Below are positions 43,865 to 52,956 of a stretch of 64,000 nt of DNA, one piece after another. Numbering within the stretch: position 1 is the stretch's first letter; each line of letters begins with the position of its first letter. Position numbers and translations under genes: made by a program. This DNA comes from Mangrovicoccus sp049603835 (GTDB taxonomy: Bacteria > Pseudomonadota > Alphaproteobacteria > Rhodobacterales > Rhodobacteraceae), in NCBI GenBank assembly GCA_049603835.1, contig JBMYSZ010000008.1:61054-125053 (forward strand). Direction: 5' to 3'. Below the pieces are notes generated by a model that worked only from the letters and a program-made list of their open reading frames with translations, searched no databases and was not told the DNA's origin.

Positions 43865-45099
43865 TAGAAAATCTCGATCTTCGGGACCGCTGTTACAAAC
43901 CTCGTGCCCTGCGCAGCTAAATCAGCTTGCTGGCTGATGACCTCGTCTCGAATATTCCACGGCAAAATCAACAAATCATCGGGTCTGTCGCTTTGCAAAA
44001 CCTCGGGCGCATAGACGGGAATGCGGCTACCGGGCAAAAGCGTGCCTTGTTTCGCCGGGTTTCGATCGACGCAATAGGCAATCAAATTCTCGCCGATATT
44101 CGCATAATTCAACAAAGTGTTGCCCTTGGCCGCTGCGCCATAAGCAGCGACTTTGCGCCCTTCGGTTTTCGCCTGTTGCAAATATTCGATCAGCCCGACA
44201 CGCAGCGCTTCGCATCTTGGCGCAAAGCCTTGATAACCAGCGGCGTCATCAAGCCCCGCCGCAGTCTCTTTCGCACGCATAGCCGCAAGTCCCGGTCCCT
44301 CTGCCAAACTCGCCTTTTCCAAACACGCAAAAACCCGCAGTGACCCGCCATGTGTCGGCAATTCCTCTACATCGAAGACCCGCAAGCCATGGCGCGCAAA
44401 TAGAATTTCCACTGCTTTCAGGGAAAGATAGGAATAATGTTCGTGGTAAATTGTATCGAATTGGACCTTTTCGATCAGGTTCAACAGATGCGGAAATTCC
44501 ACTGTATATATTGCATCCGCCGCTAACAAAGTCGCGACACCAGAGACAAAATCATTGATATCAGGCACATGCGCCAGGACATTGGCCGAACAAATCAAAT
44601 CCGGGCAATGACCGTCGGCTTTTAGGCGCCTGGCCAATTCCCGGCCAAAGAAATCCACGATTGTGCTGACACCCTTTTCTTCGGCGGCCGCAGCGACCCC
44701 TGCTGACGGCTCAACCCCCAAAACGGGCACTTCCTGCGCCACGAAATATTGCAATAGATAGCCGTCATTGGATGCAATTTCTATCACCAGACTATCTGGA
44801 CCAAGGCCGAGCCGCTGGGTCATCTTATCCGCATAAGATTTACAGTGAGCCAGCCAACTATCGGAAAAGGAAGAAAAATAAGCGTAATCGGCGGAAAATA
44901 TTTCGCCGGCCGGCACAGCATCCTCCACCTGGACCAGCCAGCAACTGGTACATACCCGGGCATGCAGCGGATAACGCGGATCCTCGGCCGGGGCGGTTTG
45001 CGGCGCGACATAACTATTGGCTAAAGGGCTTAGCCCAAGATCTACTAAAGTCAGCTCAAGCGGAGCGCCGCAGGCTCGGCATTTAGGAAAATCAGTCAT
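43864..45099 (-). CDS. Sugar C-methyltransferase (NovU/TylC3-like)
   Basis: SAM-dependent methyltransferase of 411 residues in the deoxysugar C-methyltransferase family. An N-terminal zinc-binding region has CRACG and CTSCWLVQ pairs, a SAM domain has VIEIASNDGYLLQYF and GVEPSAGVA, then FDTIYHEHYSYLS (His-Glu-His catalytic region, near 220), and a C-terminal Rossmann-like domain has VAAYGAAAKGNTLLNY. It predicts a branched-chain (C-methyl) deoxysugar built on CDP-4-keto-6-deoxyglucose. Confidence 0.9.
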   Translation of the reverse strand: MTDFPKCRACGAPLELTLVDLGLSPLANSYVAPQTAPAEDPRYPLHARVCTSCWLVQVEDAVPAGEIFSADYAYFSSFSDSWLAHCKSYADKMTQRLGLGPDSLVIEIASNDGYLLQYFVAQEVPVLGVEPSAGVAAAAEEKGVSTIVDFFGRELARRLKADGHCPDLICSANVLAHVPDINDFVSGVATLLAADAIYTVEFPHLLNLIEKVQFDTIYHEHYSYLSLKAVEILFARHGLRVFDVEELPTHGGSLRVFACLEKASLAEGPGLAAMRAKETAAGLDDAAGYQGFAPRCEALRVGLIEYLQQAKTEGRKVAAYGAAAKGNTLLNYANIGENLIAYCVDRNPAKQGTLLPGSRIPVYAPEVLQSDRPDDLLILPWNIRDEVISQQADLAAQGTRFVTAVPKIEIF

Positions 45100-45111
45100 T
45101 TAACACGCCTT

Positions 45112-46209
45112 TCACCATTCCGCTTTGGTGGCGAGATCCGCCTCGAATTCCGCAATCTGAGTTTTACACAAATCTGCGACATCCGCCCCATTGGCCCAAG
45201 CCCCATACCAGTCGGCCGTTTGAGCGATCGTCTTGTCGAAATCCCAAACCGGTCGCCATCCCAGTTGCGTGCGGGCCTTGGTCACATCAAGCCGCAACAG
45301 CTTGGCTTCATGCAAATCCGCCGCATTCGAGTCGATTTGAATTGATCCCTTACCCAAAGCTCCGACAATTGCCTGCGCAACTTGGATTACCGGGCGTTCG
45401 TCGTCCCGACCGGGGCCAAAATTCCAACCTTCATCAACCATATCGCCATTGAGCAAAGCAACCGCGAGCCGACAATATCCATCCAAGGGCTCTAAAACAT
45501 GTTGCCAGGGACGGATGGAGTTGGGCTGACGCAACGTGACTTCACCTTTTTGGCCCAGACAACCCCGGACAATATCAGGGATCAAGCGATCCTCGGCCCA
45601 ATCACCGCCACCAATGACATTTCCCGCCCGTGCACAGGCCAGCAGAGCCGGGTGATCGCGGCTCGCAGAACCAAAATAGCTGCGCCGCATTGCTGCCGCA
45701 GCTATTTCCGTTGCCCCTTTGGAGGCGGAGTAAGGGTCATGCCCACCCATTGGGTCACCCTCGCGGTACCCCCATATCTGTTCTTTGTTTTCATAGGCTT
45801 TATCCGATGTCGCAACAACGATAGAGCGCACCGAAGAAACTGCACGGATCGCGTCCAAAAGCTGCACGGTGCCCAACACATTCGAAGCGAACGTTTCCAC
45901 AGGATTTGCATAAGACCGGCGCACCAAAGCTTGGGCCGCTAGATGAAAGACAACCTCAGGCTGGGCCTTGTCCAAAGCCGCATCCAGACTGGCCCGGTCA
46001 TTCAGATCGCCATAAATTGATTGAATATCAGTAGCCCCCAATAACTCCCATAAATTGGGCTCAGTTTCTGGTGGCAAGGCATATCCAGTAACTTCCGCAC
46101 CGTGGGAGGCCAGCCAGCGGCTAAGCCACGCGCCCTTAAATCCACTATGCCCGGTTATGAAAACCCGCCGGCCTTTGAGCCGCGCCGCCGCACTCACCAT
46201 ATTTTCCAT
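45112..46209 (-). CDS. rfbG: CDP-glucose 4,6-dehydratase RfbG
   Basis: SDR enzyme of 365 residues that converts CDP-glucose to CDP-4-keto-6-deoxyglucose. Seen: VFITGHSGFKGAWLSRWL with the NAD loop, VFHLAAQALVRRSY, VVATSDKAYEN, DPYSASKGATE (Tyr-x-x-x-Lys), and the RPWQHVLEPLDGY segment typical of RfbG. The ATG was chosen at the family N-terminus; it overlaps the rfbF end by 16 bases. Confidence 0.95.
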   Translation of the reverse strand: MENMVSAAARLKGRRVFITGHSGFKGAWLSRWLASHGAEVTGYALPPETEPNLWELLGATDIQSIYGDLNDRASLDAALDKAQPEVVFHLAAQALVRRSYANPVETFASNVLGTVQLLDAIRAVSSVRSIVVATSDKAYENKEQIWGYREGDPMGGHDPYSASKGATEIAAAAMRRSYFGSASRDHPALLACARAGNVIGGGDWAEDRLIPDIVRGCLGQKGEVTLRQPNSIRPWQHVLEPLDGYCRLAVALLNGDMVDEGWNFGPGRDDERPVIQVAQAIVGALGKGSIQIDSNAADLHEAKLLRLDVTKARTQLGWRPVWDFDKTIAQTADWYGAWANGADVADLCKTQIAEFEADLATKAEW

Positions 46210-46964
46210 GGCGCATTCCCCGACGCCCAAAGCTCTTCGAGTTCCGAGCGCTCGCGGATCGTGTCCATGGGCTGCCAAAATCCCCGATGCGTAAAGGCTA
46301 CAAGTTCCTCATCCGCGGCCAGGCGTGTCAAAGGCTCTCGCTCCCAAATGGTGCTATCATCCTCTAAATATTTGCCGATTTCTGGCGAGAGCACAAAGAA
46401 ACCCCCATTGATTAACCCTCCCTCACCCAGCGGCTTTTCTGAAAACGAACTGACTAAATCGCCATTTAAATCCAGTTGGCCGAACCGGCGGGGCGGTGGA
46501 ACGGCCGCGACCGTTGCCAGTTTTCCATGGGATTTGTGAAAAGCTAATTCAGCAGCCAGATCTACATTGCCGACGCCATCCCCATAGGTCAGGCAAAAAG
46601 CCTCGTCCTCAGCCACCAGCGGCAGGACACGTTTCAATCGCCCCCCTGTCATCGAGGCCTGCCCCGTATCCACCAAATGGATTTTCCATGATTCAGCCTC
46701 CGTCCGAGTAAATTGCAAATCACCTGACGCCAGGTCCAAAATCGCATCTGAGCGATGCAGCAAGTAGTTGGCAAAAAATTCCTTAATGACATAGCCGCGA
46801 TAGCCCAGGCATATGATGAACTCGTTTATGCCATGAGCACTATAGATTTTCATAATATGCCAAAGTATCGGAAAACCGCCGATTTCAACCATAGGCTTAG
46901 GGATTCGAACAGTTTCTTCGGCCAGGCGTGTCCCAAGACCACCGGCGAGAATTATACATTTCAC
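46194..46964 (-). CDS. rfbF: Glucose-1-phosphate cytidylyltransferase RfbF
   Basis: Makes CDP-glucose from glucose-1-phosphate and CTP. It has 256 residues. Seen: IILAGGLGTRLAEET (nucleotide loop), PKPMVEIGGFPILWHIMKIY, LVDTGQASMTGGRL, FCLTYGDGVGNVD and INGGFFVLSPE. The start is taken at GTG because GGAG lies nine bases before it; a TTG two codons earlier is too close to that site. First gene of rfbF-rfbG-methyltransferase-epimerase-gtrA. Confidence 0.95.
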   Translation of the reverse strand: MKCIILAGGLGTRLAEETVRIPKPMVEIGGFPILWHIMKIYSAHGINEFIICLGYRGYVIKEFFANYLLHRSDAILDLASGDLQFTRTEAESWKIHLVDTGQASMTGGRLKRVLPLVAEDEAFCLTYGDGVGNVDLAAELAFHKSHGKLATVAAVPPPRRFGQLDLNGDLVSSFSEKPLGEGGLINGGFFVLSPEIGKYLEDDSTIWEREPLTRLAADEELVAFTHRGFWQPMDTIRERSELEELWASGNAPWKIW

Positions 46965-48154
46965 GACCAAAATCTCCAGAAACTATACCGATATGCGGGC
47001 CCGGACCGGATCATCCTTTAATATCATATTCTAACTGAGTTCCGTATATTAGTGGTCAATTGCCGCAACCAAGCAGCAAAGCCGTTCAAATTTTACGTGA
47101 ATTAAGGCTTGGAGCAACCATGCTCGCTCAAGAATGAGCTGTCAGCCCAGCCAGATTGACCCAAAGCAAATTCGGCAGATGAGAACGAGCTTGTGGTTTC
47201 AAAACGCACCTCAAATGGGGCTCGCATAACCGTGCCATAAACACCCTAAGCTGTTGTAAGTTTACGGATCTAAACACAAAGCTTCCGCTTTGACACCAGA
47301 ACAGGCCCAAAAAATTTTGGCGAAAGGGACTACAGAAACGCTCGAAATTCCGAAGATCCGAAAACCTAATAAGAAAACGAGAAGCACCTCCAGCAAGGTA
47401 AACTTTAGGATCTATGCTGAGTGAAAAATTTCCAACCCAACGGAACCTCTCATCGGCGGCAAGAACTTTCCGCACAGCAGAAAATGCAAAATAGGACAGA
47501 AGCGCTTTAAAAGAGGCAATGCAAGGCAAGCAGTGGGACTTCTCAAAAAAGCTAATCTGAAAATAAATTTACCAGAAAAAATAAGCTCAATATTTTCCCC
47601 CAAATCTAAAAATTATGGAGAAAGCATATACTTCTCATTTTTCGAAATACCTCACCAAATAAAGTTCATACCCCAACGCAATCTAGGCTTCACTTCAAAT
47701 AGCAACAAACAAATATAACCTACTACAATAAAATACTTTATCGAAAGCCCCCTCCCAACCCTGCCTCTAAAATAACCGGAGCCAGCTCCTAAGCCTGCGC
47801 ACCGTATTTTCTTGCTGAAATCTAACAATAGAAATAAATTCCCCTCCATATTCACATCCAAAACGATCTTATTAATCAACAACATTATCTCATTTGGCGA
47901 TGGTACCTATTTTCTGTATTTTCCGGACCATAGGATAAGGCTAAGTTTACCATCGCCAAAAAACTTTCTAAAAACCCCTTTTAATCTCACCGAGCAATCT
48001 ATTTTTCTGCGCTGCAGAAATTCAATTCGTCCGGCAGGAATTCGGCAGGGACTTGCGAGCCTAAATCCTCACTTTCAAAAATGATCCCTTAACCTCTCTC
48101 CGGTAACGCTCCCAAAGGCGAAGAAGTTTTGGGTTGGAAAGGTTGAATTCTAAT
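46965..48154. other. AT-rich non-coding tract
   Basis: A gap of about 1.2 kb with base composition unlike the surrounding genome, most AT-rich from about 47500 to 48010. Frames of 60-133 codons occur on both strands but have no motifs, no ribosome binding sites and frequent stops in neighbouring frames. It contains a 13-base inverted repeat (47893-47960). It may be the scar of a lost gene or foreign DNA, and must also hold promoters for rfbF and the downstream receptor. Confidence 0.6.
47893..47960. repeat. Long inverted repeat in AT-rich tract
   Basis: TTTGGCGATGGTA (47893-47905) and TACCATCGCCAAA (47948-47960) are perfect 13-base inverted arms around 42 bases. The loop itself contains CCTAT and ATAGG that can extend the structure. 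It is followed by AAA and no T run on the plus strand. Confidence 0.8.
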
Positions 48155-50206
48155 ATGGCACAAATGAGGCCCGTCGACGAAAATTTAAAGGTGGAGCTGG
48201 ATGCGCTCACGGCCGGTCTCAAACGGTTTTTATTGGAAGAGAATAATCGTAGCCTGGACTTACCCGGCGACGCCTCACCTTTAGCGGATCTCGCGAAGCT
48301 TGTTGAACAACTGCGAGCCTCACATATCAAATTGATCCAACAAAATGAGGCGCAGACAGTTGGCGAAGGTGAGTTTGAAATAAAACGGCGCACACAAATG
48401 CGCGAAATTTCATCCGCTTTCACCGATACTGTCGGCAAGGTTGTGGTTGACTTGATCAATCGCGGGAATGAAGGGACGCAGGCAACCGAAGACGCGGTTA
48501 AATCCGTGGATGAAATGGTCAAGCGGACCGACAGTATTCGTCTCGCGATCCAAAAGGTTATCGACCAGGCGCAATCTTCCAGCGAAACCGTGCGGGTCGC
48601 AGCGAGCCGGGCTGACGCCGCCATCGATATTATGAGTGACGTGCAATCCGCCGCTAAGGAAATCGTTGATATCGTCCAGCTAATTGATTCGATCTCCTTT
48701 CAAACCAGCTTATTGGCCTTGAATGCAAGCATTGAGGCCGCCCGCGCAGGTGAATTCGGGCGTGGCTTCAGCGTTGTTGCACAAGAGGTAAAAACCCTCG
48801 CCAATAATACATCCGAGGCAGCGCAGAAAATCAAAGAGACGGCGGAAGGGATGCAAGGCGCGGCCAATAGTATGACCGAAGCTGTTCGCGCAATTAAAGA
48901 GGCAAATCAAAGGGTTTCCAGCACCACAGCCGACACAATAGACGCTATCAACGAACAGGTTACCGCAACCCAAGAAATCACGGAACGCGCGAAAACCAGC
49001 GGCGACCAGATGTCTCAGGCCGAAAGGCGTATTCGAGCGATTCAAGATGAAGCTGGGCGCCTGAGCGAAAAAACCGAACATTTTGTAAAATATGTTTCGG
49101 CTGAACCTGGTGTGACATCGGATGCAATCACATTTGGTCAATCAGCACCATTTACCGGTCCAATCGCCTCATGGGGCGTTGGATCTCGTGCCGGTATCGA
49201 AATCGCATTTGCAGAAGTCATTGATCAAGGTGGAATACATGGACGCCGTCCAATCCTGGAAGCTGTCGATGACAAATATGATCCTGACCTGGCACTTGAA
49301 AATGTGCGCGGCTTAGTGCGTGGCGGAAATATTTTTGGGCTGATGGGCGCTGTTGGAACACCCACTTCCAAGTTAAGCGAGCGCATCGCACGTGGCGGCA
49401 AAGTGCCCTTTATAGGGCCGATCACCGGGACAGGGTTCTTGCGCACCGCAGAACGCAGCCATGTTGTCAATATTCGCGCCTCCTACGGGCAGGAGGCTAA
49501 GGCGCTTGTAGATTATTTCTCCTCTATCGTTGATATTTCCGAGTGTGCCCTTTTTTATCAAGCAGATGCCTATGGTTTGGCCGTCGCGGATGCTCTTAAG
49601 AAGCCGCTCTCTGGCCATAATGGAGCCATTTCAACATTGGCGCCCTATGAACGCGCGACTGGCGATGTTTCTGAGGCGATCGAAATTATCATAGAAGCTC
49701 AACCAAAACTCATTTTTATGGCTGGGACTGCGGCCCCGACGGCCAAATTTGTGGCAGGAATCCGTAATGCCGGCCTCTCATCAGCAATGGCGACGATCTC
49801 CTTTGTGGGTGCCGCAGATTTTGCCAAACAAGTTGGTCATAATGGCGACGGGGTGGTTGTAAGCCAGGTCGTGCCCGTGCCTTATGACAAGGGCTCGGTC
49901 CTAACGGCGCAATACAACGCTGCCAGAGAAAAATATGCGCCAAAACTCGCCCCAGATTTCCCTATGCTAGAGGGATATATTCTCGGTCGCTTCGTCTGCG
50001 AAGTCCTGAATCGCGTGGGTCCGGATGTAACGCGCGAGGCCTTCCTCGCCACAATATTCCAAGGCAAATCAGCTTTTGAGATCGGTAATTTTAGACTGAA
50101 CTTTGCCCCTGGAAAAAATCAAGGCTCCAATGAAGTTTACCTAACGCATTTGTCGAAGGATGGGACCTACAATCCTTTGAACCAATCACTTCGACATGCG
50201 TCATGA
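48155..50206 (+). CDS. Cytoplasmic chemoreceptor fused to LivJ-type substrate-binding domain
   Basis: Protein of 683 residues with no signal peptide and no membrane segment. Residues about 1-80 are a helical N-terminus. Residues about 85-315 are a methyl-accepting chemotaxis signalling domain: SISFQTSLLALNASIEAARA, then GEFGRGFSVVAQEVKTLA at the hairpin tip near 195-215. Residues about 323-683 are a complete type-I periplasmic-binding fold (Peripla_BP_6, as in branched-chain amino acid binders): ITFGQSAPFTGPIASWG, GLMGAVGTPTSKL, CALFYQADAYGLAVADALKK, IFMAGTAAPTAKF. The domain order and cytosolic location differ from classic receptors. Presumably it senses a cytoplasmic metabolite. The ATG start was chosen; TTG codons lie upstream. 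Confidence 0.88.
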   Translation: MAQMRPVDENLKVELDALTAGLKRFLLEENNRSLDLPGDASPLADLAKLVEQLRASHIKLIQQNEAQTVGEGEFEIKRRTQMREISSAFTDTVGKVVVDLINRGNEGTQATEDAVKSVDEMVKRTDSIRLAIQKVIDQAQSSSETVRVAASRADAAIDIMSDVQSAAKEIVDIVQLIDSISFQTSLLALNASIEAARAGEFGRGFSVVAQEVKTLANNTSEAAQKIKETAEGMQGAANSMTEAVRAIKEANQRVSSTTADTIDAINEQVTATQEITERAKTSGDQMSQAERRIRAIQDEAGRLSEKTEHFVKYVSAEPGVTSDAITFGQSAPFTGPIASWGVGSRAGIEIAFAEVIDQGGIHGRRPILEAVDDKYDPDLALENVRGLVRGGNIFGLMGAVGTPTSKLSERIARGGKVPFIGPITGTGFLRTAERSHVVNIRASYGQEAKALVDYFSSIVDISECALFYQADAYGLAVADALKKPLSGHNGAISTLAPYERATGDVSEAIEIIIEAQPKLIFMAGTAAPTAKFVAGIRNAGLSSAMATISFVGAADFAKQVGHNGDGVVVSQVVPVPYDKGSVLTAQYNAAREKYAPKLAPDFPMLEGYILGRFVCEVLNRVGPDVTREAFLATIFQGKSAFEIGNFRLNFAPGKNQGSNEVYLTHLSKDGTYNPLNQSLRHAS

Positions 50207-50318
50207 AACGGCCTTAAGGTAACTTTCGAAGATGACCGTCTCAGCGAAATAGTTGACTATTCCCCCTACGGTCAAGTTGAACCGCCCCGGTTTTGCCGGC
50301 GACTGTTGAGTTCGCAAT

Positions 50319-50975
50319 TCAAGCTGTGATTTTGTCTGATTTCAAGGTTTGCTCGTATCTTTCCTTCGCTTTGATTGGCGTGATGTAACCGAACGGTTCA
50401 AGCAGGCGCTCTTTGTTGAACCAATCGACCCATTGTAGGGTTTCCCATTGGACCTGGTCTTTGTACTTCCAAGGCCCAAGGCAATTGATGACCTCGGTTT
50501 TGAACAAGCCGATGATCGTCTCAGCCAAAGCGTTCTGGCATTCAAATGATCCTCAGGATCATTTGATCCGCTGCGCGGACCTGCTTGAGCTCATAGCCGT
50601 CACCAACGCAGCCCACGGAAGGCGCTAACCCTGCGTCCGCCAACCTTTCGGTGTATTTGATCGACACTTATTGGCTGCCGCGATCAGAATGATTGATCAG
50701 CTTCTCAGCAGTCCTGCGTGCATGAATTGCTTGTTCGAGCGCGTCCAAGACAAATTGCGTGTCCTGTGTCGTCGATGCTTTCCAGCCGAAGATCCAGTTA
50801 GCGAAGATATCGATCACGAACGCCACATATACAAAGCCACTCCAGGTCGAAATGAACGTGAAGTCGGACACCCAAAGTTCATTGGGCCGAGATGCCCTGA
50901 ACTGGCGATTTGCAGAACCCGGCAGATCGGCTCGACCCCGTGAAGCGCTCTGTTGGCTTTGATGAAAAAAATCAT
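50319..50975 (-). pseudogene. IS3 OrfB transposase, degenerate
   Basis: Integrase-core (DDE) part of an IS3-family transposase in pieces. The start (MIFFIKANRALHGVEPICRVLQIA) runs straight into the middle (NRQFRASRPNELWVSDFT ... FVYVAFVIDIFANWIFGW) through a deletion at a short AATCGCC repeat, which also shifts the frame. After HSDRGSQ a Tyr codon is now TAA. The conserved region around SYDNALAE is interrupted by about 45 bases with a palindrome. The last piece (TEVINCLGPW ... WVDWFNKERLLEPFGYITP) is intact in frame. Confidence 0.9.
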
Positions 50976-51020
50976 TCGCGGAAGGGGCGGTCGAGTTCCG
51001 CCTGCACAAAGTTGACGCCG

Positions 51021-51344
51021 TCACGCCACTGGTTCAAGTGACGGCTGAAACACCGACGCCTTCTTCAGGATCTCGTTCGCCTGACGCAACTGCCGGCTCT
51101 CGCGCTCCAATTCCTTGATGCGATCCCGTTCGGCCGTCGTCAGATCGTCGCGCTTACCAGTATCCGTCTCATGCTGCTTGACCCAGATACGCAGGCTTTC
51201 CCTGCTGCATCCAATCTGCTGAGAGATCGACAAGATTGCTACCGATCTGCTCGCGTATTCTGTCTCGCGATCCAACACCATCCGCACCGCTCGCGCAGTT
51301 CGTCTGGATGACATGTTCCGTTCTTCGTCTTTCCCATGACCCAA
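51021..51344 (-). pseudogene. IS3 OrfA transposase, C-terminus disrupted
   Basis: HTH protein of the IS3 family: SSRRTARAVRMVLDRETEY, SISQQIGCSRESLRIWVKQHE, and the leucine-zipper region IKELERESRQLRQANEILKKAS. The usual end (YFAQAELDRP) is displaced by 37 bases flanked by a repeated TTT. This shifts the frame and gives the false tail VFQPSLEPVA. The remaining VQAELDRPF codons are found just past the insert. Confidence 0.88.
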
Positions 51345-51386
51345 TCATCCTTACTTCTGGGTCTCCGGCAAATAAGGGGCGGTTCA

Positions 51387-51929
51387 GTGAATATTCCGCT
51401 CATGGTCAAGTCTTATATCTGTCATGGCGGCGGAGATAGCTTTACGCTTTAACAAATTGCGGCTGAGCCAAATAAACGACGGTCGCTTTGTTGGGGCAAT
51501 AACGCGATGGATGCCCTGCAACGCTATCAAAATACCTCCGCTCCAATTTTAGCAATGCAAATTTCATCACTTGAGACGCATGATCAAAGACTTCTAAAGA
51601 CCGACGCCATCTTGCGTATTCCAATTCATTCCAACATAATCGCAGACGAACATCCTAATCTGCCCAAAAAATTCCAAATTCTTAGGCACTTGAGTGAATG
51701 GTCTTACGTGAGCGGACTCGAAGGGCTGATCAAATCCAGCTCTTTGTGACTCAGATGACAAGATACCACCGCAGTCACCAGCTATACCCCATCCATCCGA
51801 CCGATCTAAAGGGAAGTATCCAAGGCAGTCGGCAGCATGCGCCACATTCCGCCATTGCCATTCAACGAATGGCACAACGCCAAATCGGCGAGCTAAGGTT
51901 AATTTTATCTCTTGTATCGCCAATCTAAC
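51387..51929. other. Intergenic region right of IS element
   Basis: About 540 bases, AT-richer than average. Overlapping frames of 60-109 codons on both strands have no motif or ribosome binding site. I see nothing recognisable; it may be debris of a gene disrupted near the insertion. Confidence 0.5.
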
Positions 51930-52697
51930 TCAGTTCTTCCGATCAGACCAAAATCGGTCGCTATATGCTCGCAATTCTTCAGAGAAATTGAGGATCTGGA
52001 ATAGATCATCCTCTAACTCTTGCAAAAGAAAAGAAGCCTTTAGCTCAGTCATAGTTTCATATTTTTCGACGGAACGAAGGCGCGTATGAGCCCGGCGGAT
52101 AATCGGTTGCAAATCAGCTGCACAGCTATCAGCCATTTCTGACATTAGTCGCTCTGCGGCGGCGCGGATCAACCCCGAGGTCAATCCGAAAATATCGGAA
52201 TTACGACCGGCAAGTACCCCATCTATTGCTCGGCCTAGATATTGATCGTCAAGACGGTCTTTACTCAGAAAGTCCTGGCAGCCGGTTTTCACCGCTTCGA
52301 CAACGCGCCCCGGTGCGGCGTCCCCCGCAATCATGATGACTGGAATGTTCGAATTCTCCGGGTGAGACCGCAGGATTTGAATTGCATCCAAACCGGTTGG
52401 GCCACCTAGGTTGAAATCCAGCAATGCTACGTCAAAAGCCGTTTCATCCAAGGCTTTAGAAAAACCGGGCAGATCGGAGCACGGAACCGCATTATGCATA
52501 GGGTATAGTTTCCGCAGCATTCGCAGCAGCCGCTTTTGATCCATCCTATCATCATCCAAGATTAGGATTGTGATCCCTACTTCGGCCTGCAGAAAATAAG
52601 AGTTTTTTGCATTTTCAGTTGGTGACTGTTCGGCAAACTGACTTGCCATCGCAGATTGAGGATCAAGGCCACTCACGCAAAAAACTCCCTGTTTCAT
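51930..52697 (-). CDS. Single-domain response regulator with C-terminal helical extension
   Basis: Protein of 255 residues. A 40-residue N-terminal extension precedes a CheY-like domain with ILILDDDRMDQ (acidic residues near 48-50), acceptor Asp in VALLDFNLGGPTG (near 93), VIMIAGDA and the Lys in DFLSKDRL (near 145). The remaining about 100 residues are helical (AERLMSEMADSCAADLQPIIRRAHTRL) and match no known output domain. It might work with the fused chemoreceptor 1.7 kb away, separated only by the IS. ATG taken as the start; a GTG precedes it. Confidence 0.82.
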   Translation of the reverse strand: MKQGVFCVSGLDPQSAMASQFAEQSPTENAKNSYFLQAEVGITILILDDDRMDQKRLLRMLRKLYPMHNAVPCSDLPGFSKALDETAFDVALLDFNLGGPTGLDAIQILRSHPENSNIPVIMIAGDAAPGRVVEAVKTGCQDFLSKDRLDDQYLGRAIDGVLAGRNSDIFGLTSGLIRAAAERLMSEMADSCAADLQPIIRRAHTRLRSVEKYETMTELKASFLLQELEDDLFQILNFSEELRAYSDRFWSDRKN

Positions 52698-52956
52698 CAC
52701 TTAACGACAAAAAGGTAACTTGGTCGCAAAGGAATTGTTCTTTTACGTATCCTAACTTCCCTAACGAATTCACAATCTCTAAAATGCTCTTCAACAAGCT
52801 TTCAGATAAGGCATTTTCACCCCCTCCGGCCCCAAGTTTAGCATAAAAATTAAGCGATAAACCCGAAGCGATAGCTATAAATTCAGGCAGCCGTATAGTT
52901 TTGCCCTTTCTACCGCCGGAAAGCTTTGATTACATCGCCGCCTGGGCCAGGCTGGG
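52698..52956 (+). other. Region upstream of guanidine riboswitch
   Basis: Divergent intergenic DNA between the response regulator and the guanidine operon. No gene seen. It should contain the promoter of the riboswitch transcript; AT-rich stretches around 52830-52880 are the most promoter-like, but no sites were assigned. Confidence 0.45.

Larger units (their letters stand above)
50278..51386 (-). mobile_element. Decayed IS3-family insertion sequence
   Basis: Element of 1109 bases bounded by 22-base inverted repeats: TGAACCGCCCCGGTTTTGCCGG at the left and, on the opposite strand at 51365-51386, TGAACCGCCCCTTATTTGCCGG (19 of 22 match). It carries orfA and orfB transposase remnants on the minus strand. 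Both are damaged, so it cannot move by itself. A clear short target duplication is not seen, but the flanks share an imperfect 23-base direct repeat. Confidence 0.92.

Noticed and set aside
47128..47529. A 133-codon minus-strand frame in the AT-rich tract
   Set aside because: No motif, no ribosome binding site, unnatural residue mix. The tract is otherwise non-coding.
51387..51929. Short frames right of the IS as real genes
   Set aside because: Frames on both strands overlap, have no motifs and lack ribosome binding sites.
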